The notes: a model not told the origin generated them from the letters alone. 64,000 nucleotides of DNA from Symbiodinium natans (GCA_905221605.1 CAJNDS010001535.1:308868-372867), one strand, 5' to 3'; shown: positions 33,347 through 43,149, counted from the stretch's first letter. Program-made: numbers and translations.

Positions 33347-33960
33347 ATTTGTTCTTTTGTTGAGGGGTGTCCACGAGCCGCCGTGGGCTCTTTCGTGGAG
33401 GCTTCTTGTCCTGCGTGCCTGGGTTTGGGTCAGCGCTTTCAACTGACCAACCTCACGAACTGGAGCGCTTGATCTTTCGTCCAAAACGTGCCAAACAAAA
33501 TGCAACAAAACCAACTTATCACGATGTCACGATAAAGCCGCACTGTCTTGCATAAATAGCGTAGTCTTGGATTGCAATAGAATTGACGACCAAACGTGTG
33601 AATGCAACGATGGTCCATCTGTGCTTCATCTAAATACCGACTGACTGATGAATCGATTACAATGTTGGTGCTGGGCCATTGACTATGGATAAGGTCAGCG
33701 GCTTTCATTGTTCAAGATCGAAACCTGTCACGTCCATCGTTCAGTTTACCATCCAACCGCATTGAAACATCTCCATGACCGATGTAGTGAGTACTGATTG
33801 GCAAAGCTTTTCTGTTAGCAAGCCATTGTTGGCAAACGGTCGCAAAGATTGTCATTCTGGCCATGGTTGATTCTGCTTGTTTTGTCAACCGTGCTGCCGC
33901 GAGCAGTGTGTTCGCGTCGCCACCGTTGCTTGCTTAAGTTCGAAACATATCGGTACGAGT

Positions 33961-34130
33961 ATGTTCGCTTGCATGCGTCCAGCAAATTTGCTCGTGCCAC
34001 GGCTCATGAACTTCATGGACAGCGCTGAAGGTGGCTTAAAAACATTGACAGCCGCATTCGGCAAGGATGAAACGCACGTTTTGACAGAAGGAGGATCGTG
34101 GGCTTGCAACACCTGCAACGTGATGTCCCC
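33961..34130 (+). CDS. Probable exon, unknown protein
   Basis: The open frame reads PANLLVPRLMNFMDSAEGGL and ends SWACNTCNVMSP. It runs directly into CC|GTGAGT at 34131, the strongest-looking GT donor in the region. A short CxxC is present. The left boundary is unknown; the ATG at 33961 could be a start codon. Family not recognised. Confidence 0.5.
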
Positions 34131-34389
34131 GTGAGTCAGCGCATGTCAACAGCTGACTACTTTGGGCCTTGTGGTCCGTTTGTTTGGCATTGTTCCTGCT
34201 GTGAGAAAATTCGCGTGAGAGGCTGTTTGGTGGTTTTCTCTCTTTGGCCACGATGTGCAAGAGATGAGTGTTCGCATTCCGCTTTAGCATCTTAATCGCC
34301 GTGGGTTAGAGTTTCCGGGGTTGAAAAGTGTTCGTTTTGTTTGTAGCAATTTGCACACTTGATCCGACGGCCATTCGCAGCGTCTTTTG

Positions 34390-34447
34390 ACCCTAAACCC
34401 TAAGCCTTAAACCCTAAACCCTAAACCCCAAACCCTAAGCCCTAAAC
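34390..34447. repeat. CCCTAAA telomere-type block
   Basis: About eight units with CCTTAAA and CCCCAAA variants. Confidence 0.92.
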
Positions 34448-34979
34448 GGTAGCAGGCCGATGGAAAACCCGATCAGTTCGGCTCAAGCACCTTTTCCCAG
34501 CACCGCCTGGTGTGGGCTGTCTTTGTAGACGGTCCCCAGGATTGATGTTTCTTGGCCAGCATGGGTGAATGAAGTACTCTGTGAGATGTGTTTGGTACCA
34601 TCCAGCTCCTGATCATCTCACTGCTTAGTGTGCGTCTGCGGGCAACAGATTCCTCGTTTTGCAGGCATGTTCATTGCTGCATACTCTTCCAACAAGTGAT
34701 ATCGAAACCATGCCGGTTGGGTGCAAGTCAATTTGCCAAGGGAACCGGCTTTTTGCGATCTCAAGCCATAGGGATCAGTCGCAGCGCTTGAAAGTTCTGC
34801 GTAGCCAGTGCAAACCTGTCCTGAGGCTGGGATGCTTGGTGTCTACAGGCGAGAGTGGCAGTTGTGGGTTGAAAGCTGTTTACAAATCTCCTCATTCCGG
34901 ACTGGGCAATGCTGAATGTTACGTCCTGTTGCCAGGCAAAGCTCCCAGGGCACGGCATATCCTAGGGTGTAAATTTCAA

Positions 34980-35038
34980 TACCCTAAACCCGAAACCCTA
35001 AACCCTAAACCCTAAACCCTAAACCCTGAACCCTAAAC
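34980..35038. repeat. CCCTAAA telomere-type block
   Basis: About eight units, two with G substitutions. Confidence 0.92.
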
Positions 35039-35551
35039 ATGCTCAGATGGGAAACTTGTTGCCCCGGCAGGCTGTTGAAGTGGCGTGCAGCCAGCTTCTA
35101 ATCTGCCTGGACCACGGTGGAGGGAAGGGGGGAAATGTGGTACCCTATACAATGCCTTAAAAGGTACGTATAGGGGCCCTAATTGCCTCATTCCCTGCTA
35201 ACCAACAGTAAGCTGCACCATGCTCCAAGTCTTGAACTTTGGACTTGAGAAATCGGTAGAGGGGCCGCAAACTGCTAAGGATGAGGATGTGGCGTCTGGC
35301 TGTGTTTTCCGCAGCCCTGCTAACTCCTCTACTCGGGCAAACCCCTACATGCTGGTTGTGGCCTGAGCGAACTTCCCCATCTTGAAGCCTTTGCACAGCT
35401 GTGTGGTGTACTGATGTGTACTGCAACTCGTGTTTGAGGGATTCTTCTATCAACGGCCTTGGCGTGGACTGCACCGGCGTCAGCGGAACTATGGAGGCGC
35501 GGCTGCTCCGGGCTTCCGGGGATCATTCCCCGAAAATTCCCGCGCCTGTGA

Positions 35552-35604
35552 GGTCTTGGGGGAGGTCTTGGGGGAGGTCTTGGGGAGGTCTTGGGGAGGG
35601 CTCG
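35552..35604. repeat. GGTCTTGGGGGA minisatellite
   Basis: Four tandem copies of a 12-14-bp G-rich unit. Confidence 0.85.
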
Positions 35605-35748
35605 GTATGCTGCTTATGAGTGGGACTCAGTCTCGGTAAAGATGCCAGACAAACGCCTGTGCAGGTGCGTGTCCGGGCATTGAATGGCTTCATCCTGGCT
35701 CCCGCCAGAGCCCCAAACCCTCGGGCAAAGCTCTGGCTGATAAGCTGA

Positions 35749-35795
35749 TTTAGGGTGTAGGGTTTAGGGTTTAGGGTTTAGGGTTTAGGGTTTAT
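35749..35795. repeat. TTTAGGG telomere-type block
   Basis: Six units in the opposite orientation to the block at 34980. Confidence 0.92.
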
Positions 35796-36146
35796 AGGAG
35801 GAAGGAGAGGAAGCAGGGTGTGGAGGTTGGGCAGAGGATGAAATCCAGATGTGGCACGTTGCGATCCGCGATCCGCGTCAGGACCCGTTCAGCAACACTG
35901 ACAGCCAGCCAGCTGCGGCGCCATCCTGAAAGTGTGAGAAGGAGTCAGATCAGATGTAACTGTGGGTATGATGCAGATGTCAGTTTGCAGGATGTGGTCT
36001 TTGCGTGTCCTCTATGCGCTTAGCTTGTCAGCTTATCGTCGGAGCTAGGCTCGGCACGTGGGCTCCGTCGGCCGCTCGGCAATCGGGGACGACAGCCAGG
36101 ACCAGGGCCAGAGAACTCCTCCAGTCCAACAGGGCATTGGGAGTTT

Positions 36147-36221
36147 CATGAATACTTGGGTTATAAGCGTAGCTCTTTTTTTCGGGTACGGATAAACCTT
36201 ACTTCTAAGTACCCATGAACC
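36147..36221. repeat. Possible small inverted-repeat element (MITE-like)
   Basis: The left end TTCATGAATACTT is matched at the right end, on the other strand, by TTCATGGGTACTT. The right-end word AAGTACCCATGAACC recurs near 41357 and 48026. No target duplication was identified. Confidence 0.45.
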
Positions 36222-36251
36222 TTGAAGCATCTCAGCTTAAGAGAGAGCCAG

Positions 36252-36379
36252 GACTGGGCAATCTTCACAGGGGACTGCGCAAGCGTCCTGCGCTCAGGGC
36301 ACTGCGTTCGCAAGAGTGGCAAACCTGCGAACCTCCATGGCATGCGTTACTTTGAGGTTGCTTCCCGGTTGCCTCACCT
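36252..36379 (+). CDS. Probable exon of a large plus-strand gene
   Basis: After an AG acceptor the frame reads DWAIFTGDCASVLRSGHCVR and continues to ASRLPHL with no stop. A GA donor at 36380 leaves two bases, which join in frame to the next exon at 36488. Cys spacing suggests an extracellular or secreted protein, but I do not recognise the domain. Confidence 0.5.
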
Positions 36380-36487
36380 GAGCTACAAAAGGCTGCTTGC
36401 CTGCCTGCCTGTGTGTGACATGTGCACATGTGTGCGCATGTACATGTGCACAGGTGTTATCTGCTTTGGGTACCTTTGAACCATGAG

Positions 36488-36568
36488 GTGCACGGACAAT
36501 GTTCTTTATCTGCCATACGACGGCTTTGACAGCATTCAGTTCAAGGCAGGCGGTCCAAGCGGTGTCCT
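36488..36568 (+). CDS. Probable exon of a large plus-strand gene
   Basis: Follows CCATGAG| and reads CTDNVLYLPYDGFDSIQFKA. A possible GT donor lies after GGPSG, near 36568. Phase agrees with the preceding exon through a GA-AG intron. Its right boundary is uncertain. Confidence 0.48.
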
Positions 36569-36622
36569 AAAGCACCTAAGGGGTAGGCGCACATAGCCAT
36601 CTTCCTATGTGCGGAGTCCCAG

Positions 36623-36684
36623 GCAATCATGCCGAATGGCACCGTCAATGACTTCACGATCTCGATCGGCCTTGCCAATGATGC
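36623..36684 (+). CDS. Probable exon of a large plus-strand gene
   Basis: Flanked by TCCCAG| and |GTGAGC, a near-ideal splice pair, and reads AIMPNGTVNDFTISIGLAND. The following intron contains the long 36712-36799 telomere-type block. Confidence 0.58.
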
Positions 36685-36711
36685 GTGAGCCTCATTGAAT
36701 CCACACAAGAA

Positions 36712-36799
36712 TAAACCCTAAACCCTAAACCCTAAACCCTAAACCCTAAACCCTAAACCCTAAACCCTAAACCCTAAACCCTAAACCCTAAACCCTAAA
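36712..36799. repeat. CCCTAAA telomere-type block, about 12 perfect units
   Basis: One of the longest and purest blocks, starting 28 bases after a GTGAGC donor. Confidence 0.95.
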
Positions 36800-36835
36800 G
36801 TCACAGAGCGCCCCTCTTGCTGTTGACTTGATCAG

Positions 36836-36960
36836 ACGGCAACCTTGGCTGCTCTACTGCCGGGGCCCTCAGATCCTCTTGGCTTCTACATCGACACATT
36901 CGCTTCGAGCGTTTCCTGCCGCCATAGATACCCAGGGAGTCTGACAGATGCTATGTCAAA
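36836..36960 (+). CDS. Possible exon, unknown protein
   Basis: After TGATCAG| the frame reads LLPGPSDPLGFYIDTFASSV. Phase does not match the exon at 36623-36684 directly, so another exon or a different boundary is needed. Confidence 0.38.
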
Positions 36961-37013
36961 ATATAGGGATACCCAGAGAGTCTGGCAGATGTTGTGCATT
37001 TCGGTTGAATTTC

Positions 37014-37045
37014 TAGGGTTTAGAGTTTAGGGTTTAGGGTTTGGG
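37014..37045. repeat. TTTAGGG telomere-type block
   Basis: Four units with one TTTAGAG variant. Confidence 0.88.
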
Positions 37046-37067
37046 TATATTCTTGCGCCCCGAGCAG

Positions 37068-37200
37068 GAAGACACAGCAGCTGCAGCCGTTGGAGGGGCC
37101 ACCGAGCGGGGGAACCACGGTGCAAGTCACGGCCACAAGCTTGGCCTGCGTCATGAGAGGTCGTGGGAGTGACAAAGTGGTGCAGTGGCAGCCTGCTTTA
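37068..37200 (+). CDS. TIG/IPT-like exon
   Basis: Begins after GAGCAG| and reads QLQPLEGPPSGGTTVQVTAT, then LACVMRGRGSDKVVQWQP. The GPPSGGTTVQVTA pattern is that of TIG/IPT immunoglobulin-like domains, usually extracellular or in very large surface proteins. Its right edge merges with the TTTAGGG block at about 37200, so the donor probably lies in or next to the repeat. The only domain assignment I can make for the large gene besides FHA. Confidence 0.55.
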
Positions 37201-37262
37201 GGATTTAGGGTTTTAGGGTTTTAGGGTTTAGGTTTTTAGGGTTTAGGGTATAGGGTTTAGGG
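37199..37262. repeat. TTTAGGG telomere-type block
   Basis: Eight units, some as TTTTAGGG, starting at the end of the TIG-like exon. Confidence 0.9.
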
Positions 37263-37291
37263 CACCTTTCCGTTGGATGGTCCGTCTTCAG

Positions 37292-37412
37292 GTCGCGGGT
37301 CTGGAGAACTTCGATGGTGCACAGGCGGAGTCCACTCTGCGGTTGCAGAAGGCTGCAGCTTGTGTCTGCGCTGGAGCTTGGCCGCACGGGCGCATACCTC
37401 AAGCCCATCCGG
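37292..37412 (+). CDS. Probable exon, unknown protein
   Basis: Between CTTCAG| and |GTTAGA, reading VAGLENFDGAQAESTLRLQK then Cys/Ala-rich. It starts about 30 bases after a telomere-type block. Confidence 0.45.
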
Positions 37413-37818
37413 GTTAGAGATGAGAGCCGGGTATGCTCCAGACCATGGTTGTGCATCCGGCAAGATCCTTAAGCCCCTCATTCCTAAACATACCTAGCGC
37501 CGTCCGCACTATCTTTCATTCTCAGCAGTCAGGGTCTACTTCATATGGTATTTCAACATGTCGCCACATCAATTGCATTAATGCGCGGCCCGCGCTGTGC
37601 CGTCTGTGCCGTGGTGCCATGCGGGACAAGGGACCTGCGTGGTATGGCCGCTGGGGCACTTGGGGAGACGCTGAGACGCTCAGCTGTCTTCTGGAGTGAG
37701 GCAGTTTCTGTCCCACACAAGTAGCGGTAGGCACCGCCCTGCTGTATGGTGTGTTTCTGTCATTCCGTCCTCATTTGAACACAAGTCGTTGCTGCCTAGG
37801 ACCGTGTGCTTGCTCGCG

Positions 37819-37905
37819 CCAGTGGTGGCGGTCTTTGAGGCAAGTTTCACGGAGCCCCAGATTGAAGATGAAGAGCACTGGGCGAGGCTGCTGGAGGCCA
37901 GGCAT
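37819..37905 (+). CDS. Possible exon, unknown protein
   Basis: The open frame reads VVAVFEASFTEPQIEDEEHW followed by ARLLEARHG. Possible acceptor CGCCAG near 37818; the donor is ambiguous (GC near 37900). Confidence 0.42.
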
Positions 37906-37936
37906 GGAATGGTTTTTCTATCAAATCCACAATTCT

Positions 37937-38022
37937 AACCCTAAACCCTAAACCCTAAGCCCTAACCCCCAAACCCGAAACCCTGAACCCTAAACCATAA
38001 ACCCTAAACCCTAGACCCTAGA
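37937..38022. repeat. CCCTAAA telomere-type block
   Basis: About eleven units with several single-base variants. Confidence 0.92.
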
Positions 38023-38085
38023 CAATAGGCCCTTGTGTAAACCACAGTAAGAATTGCTTGTGATGGTTTGTGCTTGCTTGCGCAG

Positions 38086-38151
38086 GCAGCTGGGACTGCG
38101 TTGCAGGCGGACGTAGCCGGCAGCTGCGGCACCTGGGCCCGAAGATCCTGC
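38086..38151 (+). CDS. Probable exon, unknown protein
   Basis: 66 bases, phase 0 to 0, between GCGCAG| and |GTTTTG, reading AAGTALQADVAGSCGTWARR. Flanked on both sides by telomere-type blocks (37937-38022 and 38187-38240). Confidence 0.5.
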
Positions 38152-38172
38152 GTTTTGCTTTTTTGGGCGGAG

Positions 38173-38240
38173 GGGGGGGGGGGGTGGTTTAGGGTTTAGG
38201 GTTTAGGGTTTAGGGTCTAGGGTTTAGGGTTTAGGGTTCG
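38173..38240. repeat. G run plus TTTAGGG telomere-type block
   Basis: Twelve G followed by seven TTTAGGG-type units. Confidence 0.92.
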
Positions 38241-38390
38241 GCTGTGGGAAAGGCTGCTTCAGCTGGCTCTGAAAGTAGGAATTGCTGTTTCTCAGCTCTC
38301 GATTTTGTTTCGGTGGCCCTGTCCAGTCCTCGCTGCTATCCACTGGAAGCCGGTGTGGTTGACCACGCGCACCCAGGCTGCACATAGCCC

Positions 38391-38474
38391 TGAACCCTAA
38401 ACCCTAAACCCTAAACCCTAAACCCTAAACCTTAAACCCTAAACCCTAAACCCTAAACCCTAAACCCTAAACCT
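38391..38474. repeat. CCCTAAA telomere-type block
   Basis: Eleven to twelve nearly perfect units. Confidence 0.95.
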
Positions 38475-38554
38475 CAGTCAGGTCGAGGCCTTCTGAGGCT
38501 TTGCAGCGCAAGACAGGAGCTTTGTGACTTGAAGTCGCGTTGCATCTTTTGGGG

Positions 38555-38677
38555 GGTTTACGAAATAGGGGACCCCCCCAATATAGATCCCCAAATAGGG
38601 TTTAGGGTTTAGGGTTTAGGGTTGAGGATCCTCTCTACAATGGGGACTCCATTAAGAGTCCCCTAGTTTCGGAAACC
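38555..38677. mobile_element. MITE-like element containing TTTAGGG units
   Basis: The terminal inverted repeats are GGTTTACGAAATAGGGGAC (38555-38573) and, on the other strand of 38658-38677, GGTTTCCGAAACTAGGGGAC. The 123-bp body has a short internal palindrome-like stretch and four TTTAGGG units (38597-38625). No coding capacity. Confidence 0.6.
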
Positions 38678-38712
38678 ACCTTTTCTGGAAATGCCACGAA
38701 GAGAGCTTGCAG

Positions 38713-38795
38713 ATTCCCGAGGCCGGCGGCTGCTGCACGCACACCTCATCGGCGATCTGCCTCCCCATCTGTTGTTTATGGGCGGCCCCGGGAAG
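38713..38795 (+). CDS. Possible exon, unknown protein
   Basis: After CTTGCAG| the frame reads SRGRRLLHAHLIGDLPPHLL and ends near MGGPGK with a GA donor, just before a G run of about 14 at 38801-38816. Confidence 0.4.
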
Positions 38796-39117
38796 GAAGC
38801 GGGGGGGGGGGGGGGGATGAGCAAGCTTATGTTACAGGATGTTCCCTTGTCATGCGTTAATCTGTACCTCTTTGTGTGTATGTGTGTATATGGGGTTGTG
38901 ACTAGAGGGATTCTCCTTGAATCTCAATTTCAATGTCGAGTTTCACTGGTCGGCGCAATGCTACCGGAGTGAGTGCACGAATTGAACGCGCCCAAGTACA
39001 TGGAAAGATCAAATTCCCACAGCTATCCATTCGCAGGCTAGCATGGGCAAATACCTGCCAAGTGCCTGGCATGAACCCTTACACTCTAAACCCTTAAATC
39101 AACCTTAAACCCGCCAG

Positions 39118-39212
39118 ATGACAGGTCTGCCTGCGAGGCAGTTCGGCATGCGCTGTGGTCCACCAAGCGTGGGCTGCTCGAGGGCAAGGCTCCAGGGGCA
39201 GGAATTTTCCGG
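39118..39212 (+). CDS. Probable exon, unknown protein
   Basis: Between CCGCCAG| and |GCTAGGGTTTAGGG (GC donor fused to the repeat), reading ACEAVRHALWSTKRGLLEGK. A second frame is also open, so the frame choice rests on composition. Confidence 0.42.
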
Positions 39213-39284
39213 GCTAGGGTTTAGGGTTTAGGGTTTAGGGTTTAGGGTTTAGGGTTTAGGGTTTAGGGTTTAGGGTTTAGGGTT
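39213..39284. repeat. TTTAGGG telomere-type block at an exon edge
   Basis: Ten perfect units; the first one supplies the GC donor of the exon before it. Confidence 0.95.
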
Positions 39285-39455
39285 CCGCCAGAAGTTTTCA
39301 AAGTTCTGTATGTGAATGCACACATCCGGTCATGACTCCGGGCTTCAGCACGTGCTCTTGAAGTCAGAAGATCATTCAGGGCGTGCCAGGAGTTGTATGA
39401 GCCATGCTACGAGCAAGCTGCACGTCTTACACTCAAGTCCTGACCTCTGAACGGT

Positions 39456-39513
39456 GTAGGGTTTAGGGTTTAGGGTTTTGGGGTTTAGGGTTTAGGGTTT
39501 TAGGGTTTTCGGT
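39456..39513. repeat. TTTAGGG telomere-type block
   Basis: Eight units with TTTTGGGG and TTTTAGGG variants, ending at the acceptor of the next exon. Confidence 0.92.
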
Positions 39514-39523
39514 TTTGGGGGAG

Positions 39524-39588
39524 GCTTGGGCAAGCTGGAGATCGACCTTCGACACGGCGGACGTGAGCCCAGACAGGACGCACGGCAG
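39524..39588 (+). CDS. Probable exon, unknown protein
   Basis: Between GGGGGAG| and |GTGGGA: LGKLEIDLRHGGREPRQDAR. Its acceptor lies at the end of a degenerate TTTAGGG run. Confidence 0.48.
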
Positions 39589-39630
39589 GTGGGATGTGGA
39601 AAACCTCTTATTCCCGAAGCTCCTTCTAAC

Positions 39631-39772
39631 AACCCTAAAACCCTAAAACCCTAAAACCCTAAAACCCTAAACCCCAAAACCCTAAAACCCTACAAACCCT
39701 AAAACACTAAAAACCCTAGAAACCCTGAAAACCCTAAAAACCCTAAAACCCTAAACCCTAACAACCCTAAAT
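39631..39772. repeat. CCCTAAAA-variant telomere-type block
   Basis: About nineteen units, most with an extra A (octamer variant). Confidence 0.93.
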
Positions 39773-39884
39773 CCACGAATGGAGCACAAGACGCCGAAGC
39801 TCCAGAATCTCGAGCTCAAACCCCTGAGCCCCAGCCCAGAACCCTCCTAACTCCCGTACCTCTGAAGAGCTTCAAACCCTCAGC

Positions 39885-40140
39885 CCTGAACCTGAAACCC
39901 TTTTCCCCTTAAACCTTAAACCTTCAAACCCGAAGCCCTCTCACTGAAGCCTTCGACCGTAAACCCCAAACCCCAAACCCTACACCCTAAACCTTAAAAC
40001 CCTACACTTTACCCTAAACCCCAAGCCCTAAACCCTAAACCCTAAACCTTAAAACCCTAAGCCTTAAACTCAAACCCTAAACCCCAAATACCCCAAGCCC
40101 TAAACCCTGAACCCTAAACCCTAAACCCTAAACCCTACAT
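39885..40140. repeat. Long degenerate CCCTAAA block
   Basis: About thirty units with many point variants; it runs up to the acceptor of the exon at 40150. Confidence 0.9.
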
Positions 40141-40149
40141 ACCCCCAAG

Positions 40150-40258
40150 CCTCCAACCGAAGCCCCCGAGAGGGCGCGGCTGGCCGCGCACCGACTCTGG
40201 GACCGCGAGCCGAGCCCCGGCTTGGCTCTGGAGCTCCCAGCACACTGGGTGCCCCAAG
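40150..40258 (+). CDS. Probable exon, unknown protein
   Basis: Between CCCAAG| and |GTAGGGGG, reading ERARLAAHRLWDREPSPGLA then LELPAHWVPQ. Telomere-type sequence abuts on both sides. Confidence 0.52.
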
Positions 40259-40480
40259 GTAGGGGGGGGGGTTTAGGGGGGGGTTTAGGGTAGGGTTTAG
40301 GGGTCTTGGGGTTTAGGGGTTTTGGGGTTTAGGGTTTAGGGGTTTAGGGTTTAGGGTTTTAGGATTTGAGGGTTTGGGGGGTTTAGGCTATAGGGTTTCA
40401 TGGTCTAGGGTTTTGGGGGTTTCGGGTTCTGGGGTTCCAGGGCTTTAGGGGTTCAGAGTTTTAGGTTTTTAGAGCTGTTT
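40259..40480. repeat. Long variant TTTAGGG block
   Basis: About thirty units including GTTTAGGG and TTTTGGGG variants and G runs. It begins with the GT of the preceding exon's donor. Confidence 0.92.
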
Positions 40481-40700
40481 ACAATCTGAGCTCTTCAGCT
40501 TGAAATGTCTTGCCATGTGCATGTCTTATTAACGGTTTATGCTCGGGCAGTATGGCGGCGCACAAGACTTCCACCCACTGTGACATCATGCGACCAAGCA
40601 GCGCCTAAGCAGTTAGAGGTTCCCGAAAATAAGGGTACCTCATTGGGGTCCTTATTATAAGGGAATCCTACTATTTGGGGGTCTAGATTAGAACTGCCAG
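40481..40700. other. Spacer without gene
   Basis: AT-richer stretch with several TATAAGGG and GGGGTCC-like words (40615-40690) that resemble the interior of the small inverted-repeat elements. No exon seen. Confidence 0.4.
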
Positions 40701-40826
40701 TTGCTCCTGGAAGGCATGGTCGAAGATGCTGCCGCCCCGGTGTCCGCGATTTGTCCCGATTGCCACTGGCATCACTTCTTCGAGCTGTTCGGAGAGTGCC
40801 TGCTCAGCATCAGCCGGGTTTTCGGG
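40701..40826 (+). CDS. Probable exon with CPxCHWHH motif
   Basis: 126 bases, phase 0 to 0, between ACTGCCAG| and |GTCAGG. It reads LLLEGMVEDAAAPVSAICPD, then CHWHHFFELFGECLLSISRV. The C-x2-C-x-x-H-H cluster could bind metal. Family not recognised. Confidence 0.52.
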
Positions 40827-40845
40827 GTCAGGTCGCCTAGGTTAG

Positions 40846-40885
40846 AGGGTTTAGGGTTTAGGGTTTAGGGTTTAGGGTTTAGGGA
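40846..40885. repeat. TTTAGGG telomere-type block
   Basis: Five units about 20 bases after the GT donor at 40827. Confidence 0.93.
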
Positions 40886-41102
40886 AGGGGTAGGTTCCCG
40901 AATACTCCCTGGATGAGGCTGTGATGGCTATGATCTCCTGAAAGGCAAAGCGAGATCCGAATCGCTTTGCCACGTAGCCTCTCGTATCAACCATGGTCCA
41001 ACGTTACCACTCGGGAGAAGAACACAAGCATTAATTCATACATCTTGCAACATCCCACGATGCCTGCTTCCCCTGCTCCTGCAGACCTTCAATTTCAAAA
41101 TT

Positions 41103-41160
41103 CTAAACCCTAAGCCCGAATCCCTAAACCCTAAACCCTAAGCCCTAAACCCTAAACCCC
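41103..41160. repeat. CCCTAAA telomere-type block
   Basis: Eight units with CCCGAAT and CCCTAAG variants. Confidence 0.92.
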
Positions 41161-41271
41161 ACACCCGCCCTAGACCTCTCCCAAATGCGGACGCCCCGAA
41201 GCCCTCAACCCAACAAAACAGCTGCTGGAGCCGTGTTTTCTCTCGGCACGAAGACTCCAGAATCCTGAGCC

Positions 41272-41372
41272 CGCATGGGTCCTTGTAAGTAGGGTTTCTA
41301 TAGCAACCCTTAAAAAAGGTTATGGCCATAGTTACCCTTCTTAGAATCTACTACTTAGAAGTACACATGAAC
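41272..41372. mobile_element. Candidate MITE-like inverted-repeat element
   Basis: The left end CATGGGTCCTTGTAAGTAG pairs, on the other strand, with CATGTGTACTTCTAAGTAG at the right end (four mismatches in nineteen). The right-end word is shared with elements near 36207 and 48026. Confidence 0.5.
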
Positions 41373-41382
41373 CTCCAAGTAG

Positions 41383-41495
41383 CCCTAAACCCTAAACCCT
41401 AAACCCCAAACCCCAAACCCCAAGCCCCAAGCCCTAAACCCCAAACCCCAAACCCTAAACCCTAAACCCCAAACCCTAAACCCCAAACCCCAAGT
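41383..41495. repeat. CCCTAAA/CCCCAAA telomere-type block
   Basis: Sixteen units mixing CCCTAAA, CCCCAAA and CCCCAAG. It ends at the acceptor of the next exon. Confidence 0.93.
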
Positions 41496-41501
41496 TCCAA
41501 G

Positions 41502-41622
41502 GCTCCTCCTCCTCGAGCGCGTGCTCCGGGAGCCGGACCGGGTGGTTCTCCTGGCGCTCTTTGAGCAGGGCTCCACAGCTCTGGCGCCTCGGGTTTTGGA
41601 GTTCGTGGGAGCTTTGCTGCAG
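41502..41622 (+). CDS. Probable exon, unknown protein
   Basis: Between TTCCAAG| and |GTAGGGTTTAGGG. It reads LLLLERVLREPDRVVLLALF, then EQGSTALAPRVLEFVGALLQ. One of the best exon-repeat junctions: the GT donor is the first two bases of the telomere-type block. Confidence 0.6.
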
Positions 41623-41720
41623 GTAGGGTTTAGGGTTTAGGGTTTAGGGTTGAGGGTTTAGGGCTTAGGGCTTAGGGCTTAGGGTTTAGGGTTTTGGGCT
41701 TAGGGTTTAGGGCTTCGGGT
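41623..41720. repeat. TTTAGGG block supplying a splice donor
   Basis: About thirteen units with GCTTAGGG and GTTGAGGG variants, directly abutting the exon end. Confidence 0.93.
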
Positions 41721-42427
41721 TCAAGGTTAGACGAGTCTTCCTAGGAACCGAAGGCTTGACATCTTTCAATCAGTAGCATGCTTTGGGGTATTTCTTTCGG
41801 GGCGGGGGGGGACTCCTATGATGACTTGACTTGCATGAACGAATGGAAAAGGCACGAACCTCTCAGGCTGGCCGTGTACCCTTTTTCCCAAAGTAGGGGT
41901 CCCTAAAACTTCCCCGAAATACTACAATCCTTATAAAAGGAACCCCCGAAAGGGCATCGTTGTTTTTGGAGCCCCCCTCGCATCCTTCTTCGAATCTCAC
42001 CGCCTGGCAAAGGAAAAGCCTTTTTTGTAAGTGCTTTCAGCATTCTTGCGGGGTCTTGAAGGGCACTAACTGTCAACCCGTAGAAGCATGTTTCAATCCA
42101 CTGAATACGCTCACGAATGAAGCGAAACAAGTGCGTGAGACAAAACGGTGAAGATTCTCGTAAAATCTGGTTTTTGTATCATATGAAATTTTCATTTGGG
42201 ACCCCCCATCGCCTGTCTAACCTTCTGCAATCTCCCTGTCACGCCTTGAGACCCTAACTCTTATTCACCAGGATTCTCATGCTGAGCTCTCTGGGAGTCA
42301 AGGGTGAGGAATAAGCGAGAACGAAGTGACTGCAAATCATTTACGAAGGTCGTGCGTTCCTTAGTTCATCTAGCGGCTGCTTGAAAGAGAAAGCCGCATG
42401 CGCGGCTGAAAGCCATGACCAAGTATG
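41721..42427. other. No gene recognised
   Basis: Intron-like; a G run near 41804-41811 and TATAAAAGG-type words near 41885-41960. No framed exon found. Confidence 0.45.
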
Positions 42428-42562
<135 letters not shown>

Positions 42563-42583
42563 CTCAGCAATTGGAAGGTTCAG

Positions 42584-42715
42584 GGTTCTGGCGCGTTGTT
42601 TGCGCCTGGCCCCACGCATGCAAATCTTTTCGGTGTAGGGTTTGTCGTGGAAGAGCTGCGCAAAGTGATTAAAGCTCCAAATGTCAGCACGATAGTCTGG
42701 CCATGTGCCACGAAG
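42584..42715 (+). CDS. Probable exon, unknown protein
   Basis: 132 bases, phase 0 to 0, between GGTTCAG| and a GC donor at 42716. It reads NLFGVGFVVEELRKVIKAPN, then VSTIVWPCATK. The donor runs directly into the CCCTAAA block. Confidence 0.6.
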
Positions 42716-42842
42716 GCCTAAACCCTAAACCCTAAACCCTAAGCCCTAAACCCCAAACCCTAAACCCTAGACCCTGAACCCTGAACCCTAAACCCTAAAC
42801 CCTAAACCCTAACCCCTAACCCCTAACCCTAAACCCTAAGCC
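42716..42842. repeat. CCCTAAA telomere-type block
   Basis: Eighteen units, abutting the preceding exon. Confidence 0.95.
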
Positions 42843-42848
42843 TGACAG

Positions 42849-42881
42849 CCCAAGCTAAGGCAATGTACGAAGCTCTTGCAG
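42849..42881 (+). CDS. Possible 33-base micro-exon
   Basis: Between CTGACAG| and |GCCGAG, reading QAKAMYEALA or an alternative open frame. Too short to be certain. Confidence 0.28.
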
Positions 42882-42905
42882 GCCGAGTCCATTGACTCAC
42901 TTCGG

Positions 42906-43045
42906 CTGCGAGACGTTGCAGGGTTTCGGGGTTTAGTTTTGGGGTTGGGGGTTAGGGTTCCGGGTTCAGGGTTCAGGGTTGAGGGTTGAGGGTTTAGGGT
43001 TTAGGGTTTAGGGTTTGGAGTTCAAGGGTCTTGGGTTTGAGGCTT
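42906..43045. repeat. Variant TTTAGGG block
   Basis: About eighteen degenerate units (GGGGTT, GGGTTC, GGGTTGA variants). Confidence 0.88.
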
Positions 43046-43063
43046 TGGGGCTCCTGCTTGCAG

Positions 43064-43146
43064 GCCGCTGCTTGTACTGGGCCTGCCAAGTGTGGACACC
43101 GACCTTCCCGGCCCTCTGCACCTTGCGGGACTACGACATCCTGAAG
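43064..43146 (+). CDS. Probable exon, unknown protein
   Basis: Between GCTTGCAG| and |GTGCCTAGGGTTTAGGG, reading LYWACQVWTPTFPALCTLRD then YDILK. It ends in phase 0, compatible with the exon at 43312. Confidence 0.58.
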
Positions 43147-43149
43147 GTG

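Larger units (their letters stand above)
34135..36245. other. Mostly repeat-bearing intron-like sequence
   Basis: Holds three telomere-type blocks and a small minisatellite. Open stretches (34659-34980, 35820-36010 with CNCGYDADVSLQDVVFACPL) may include exons but I cannot frame them with confidence. Confidence 0.4.
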
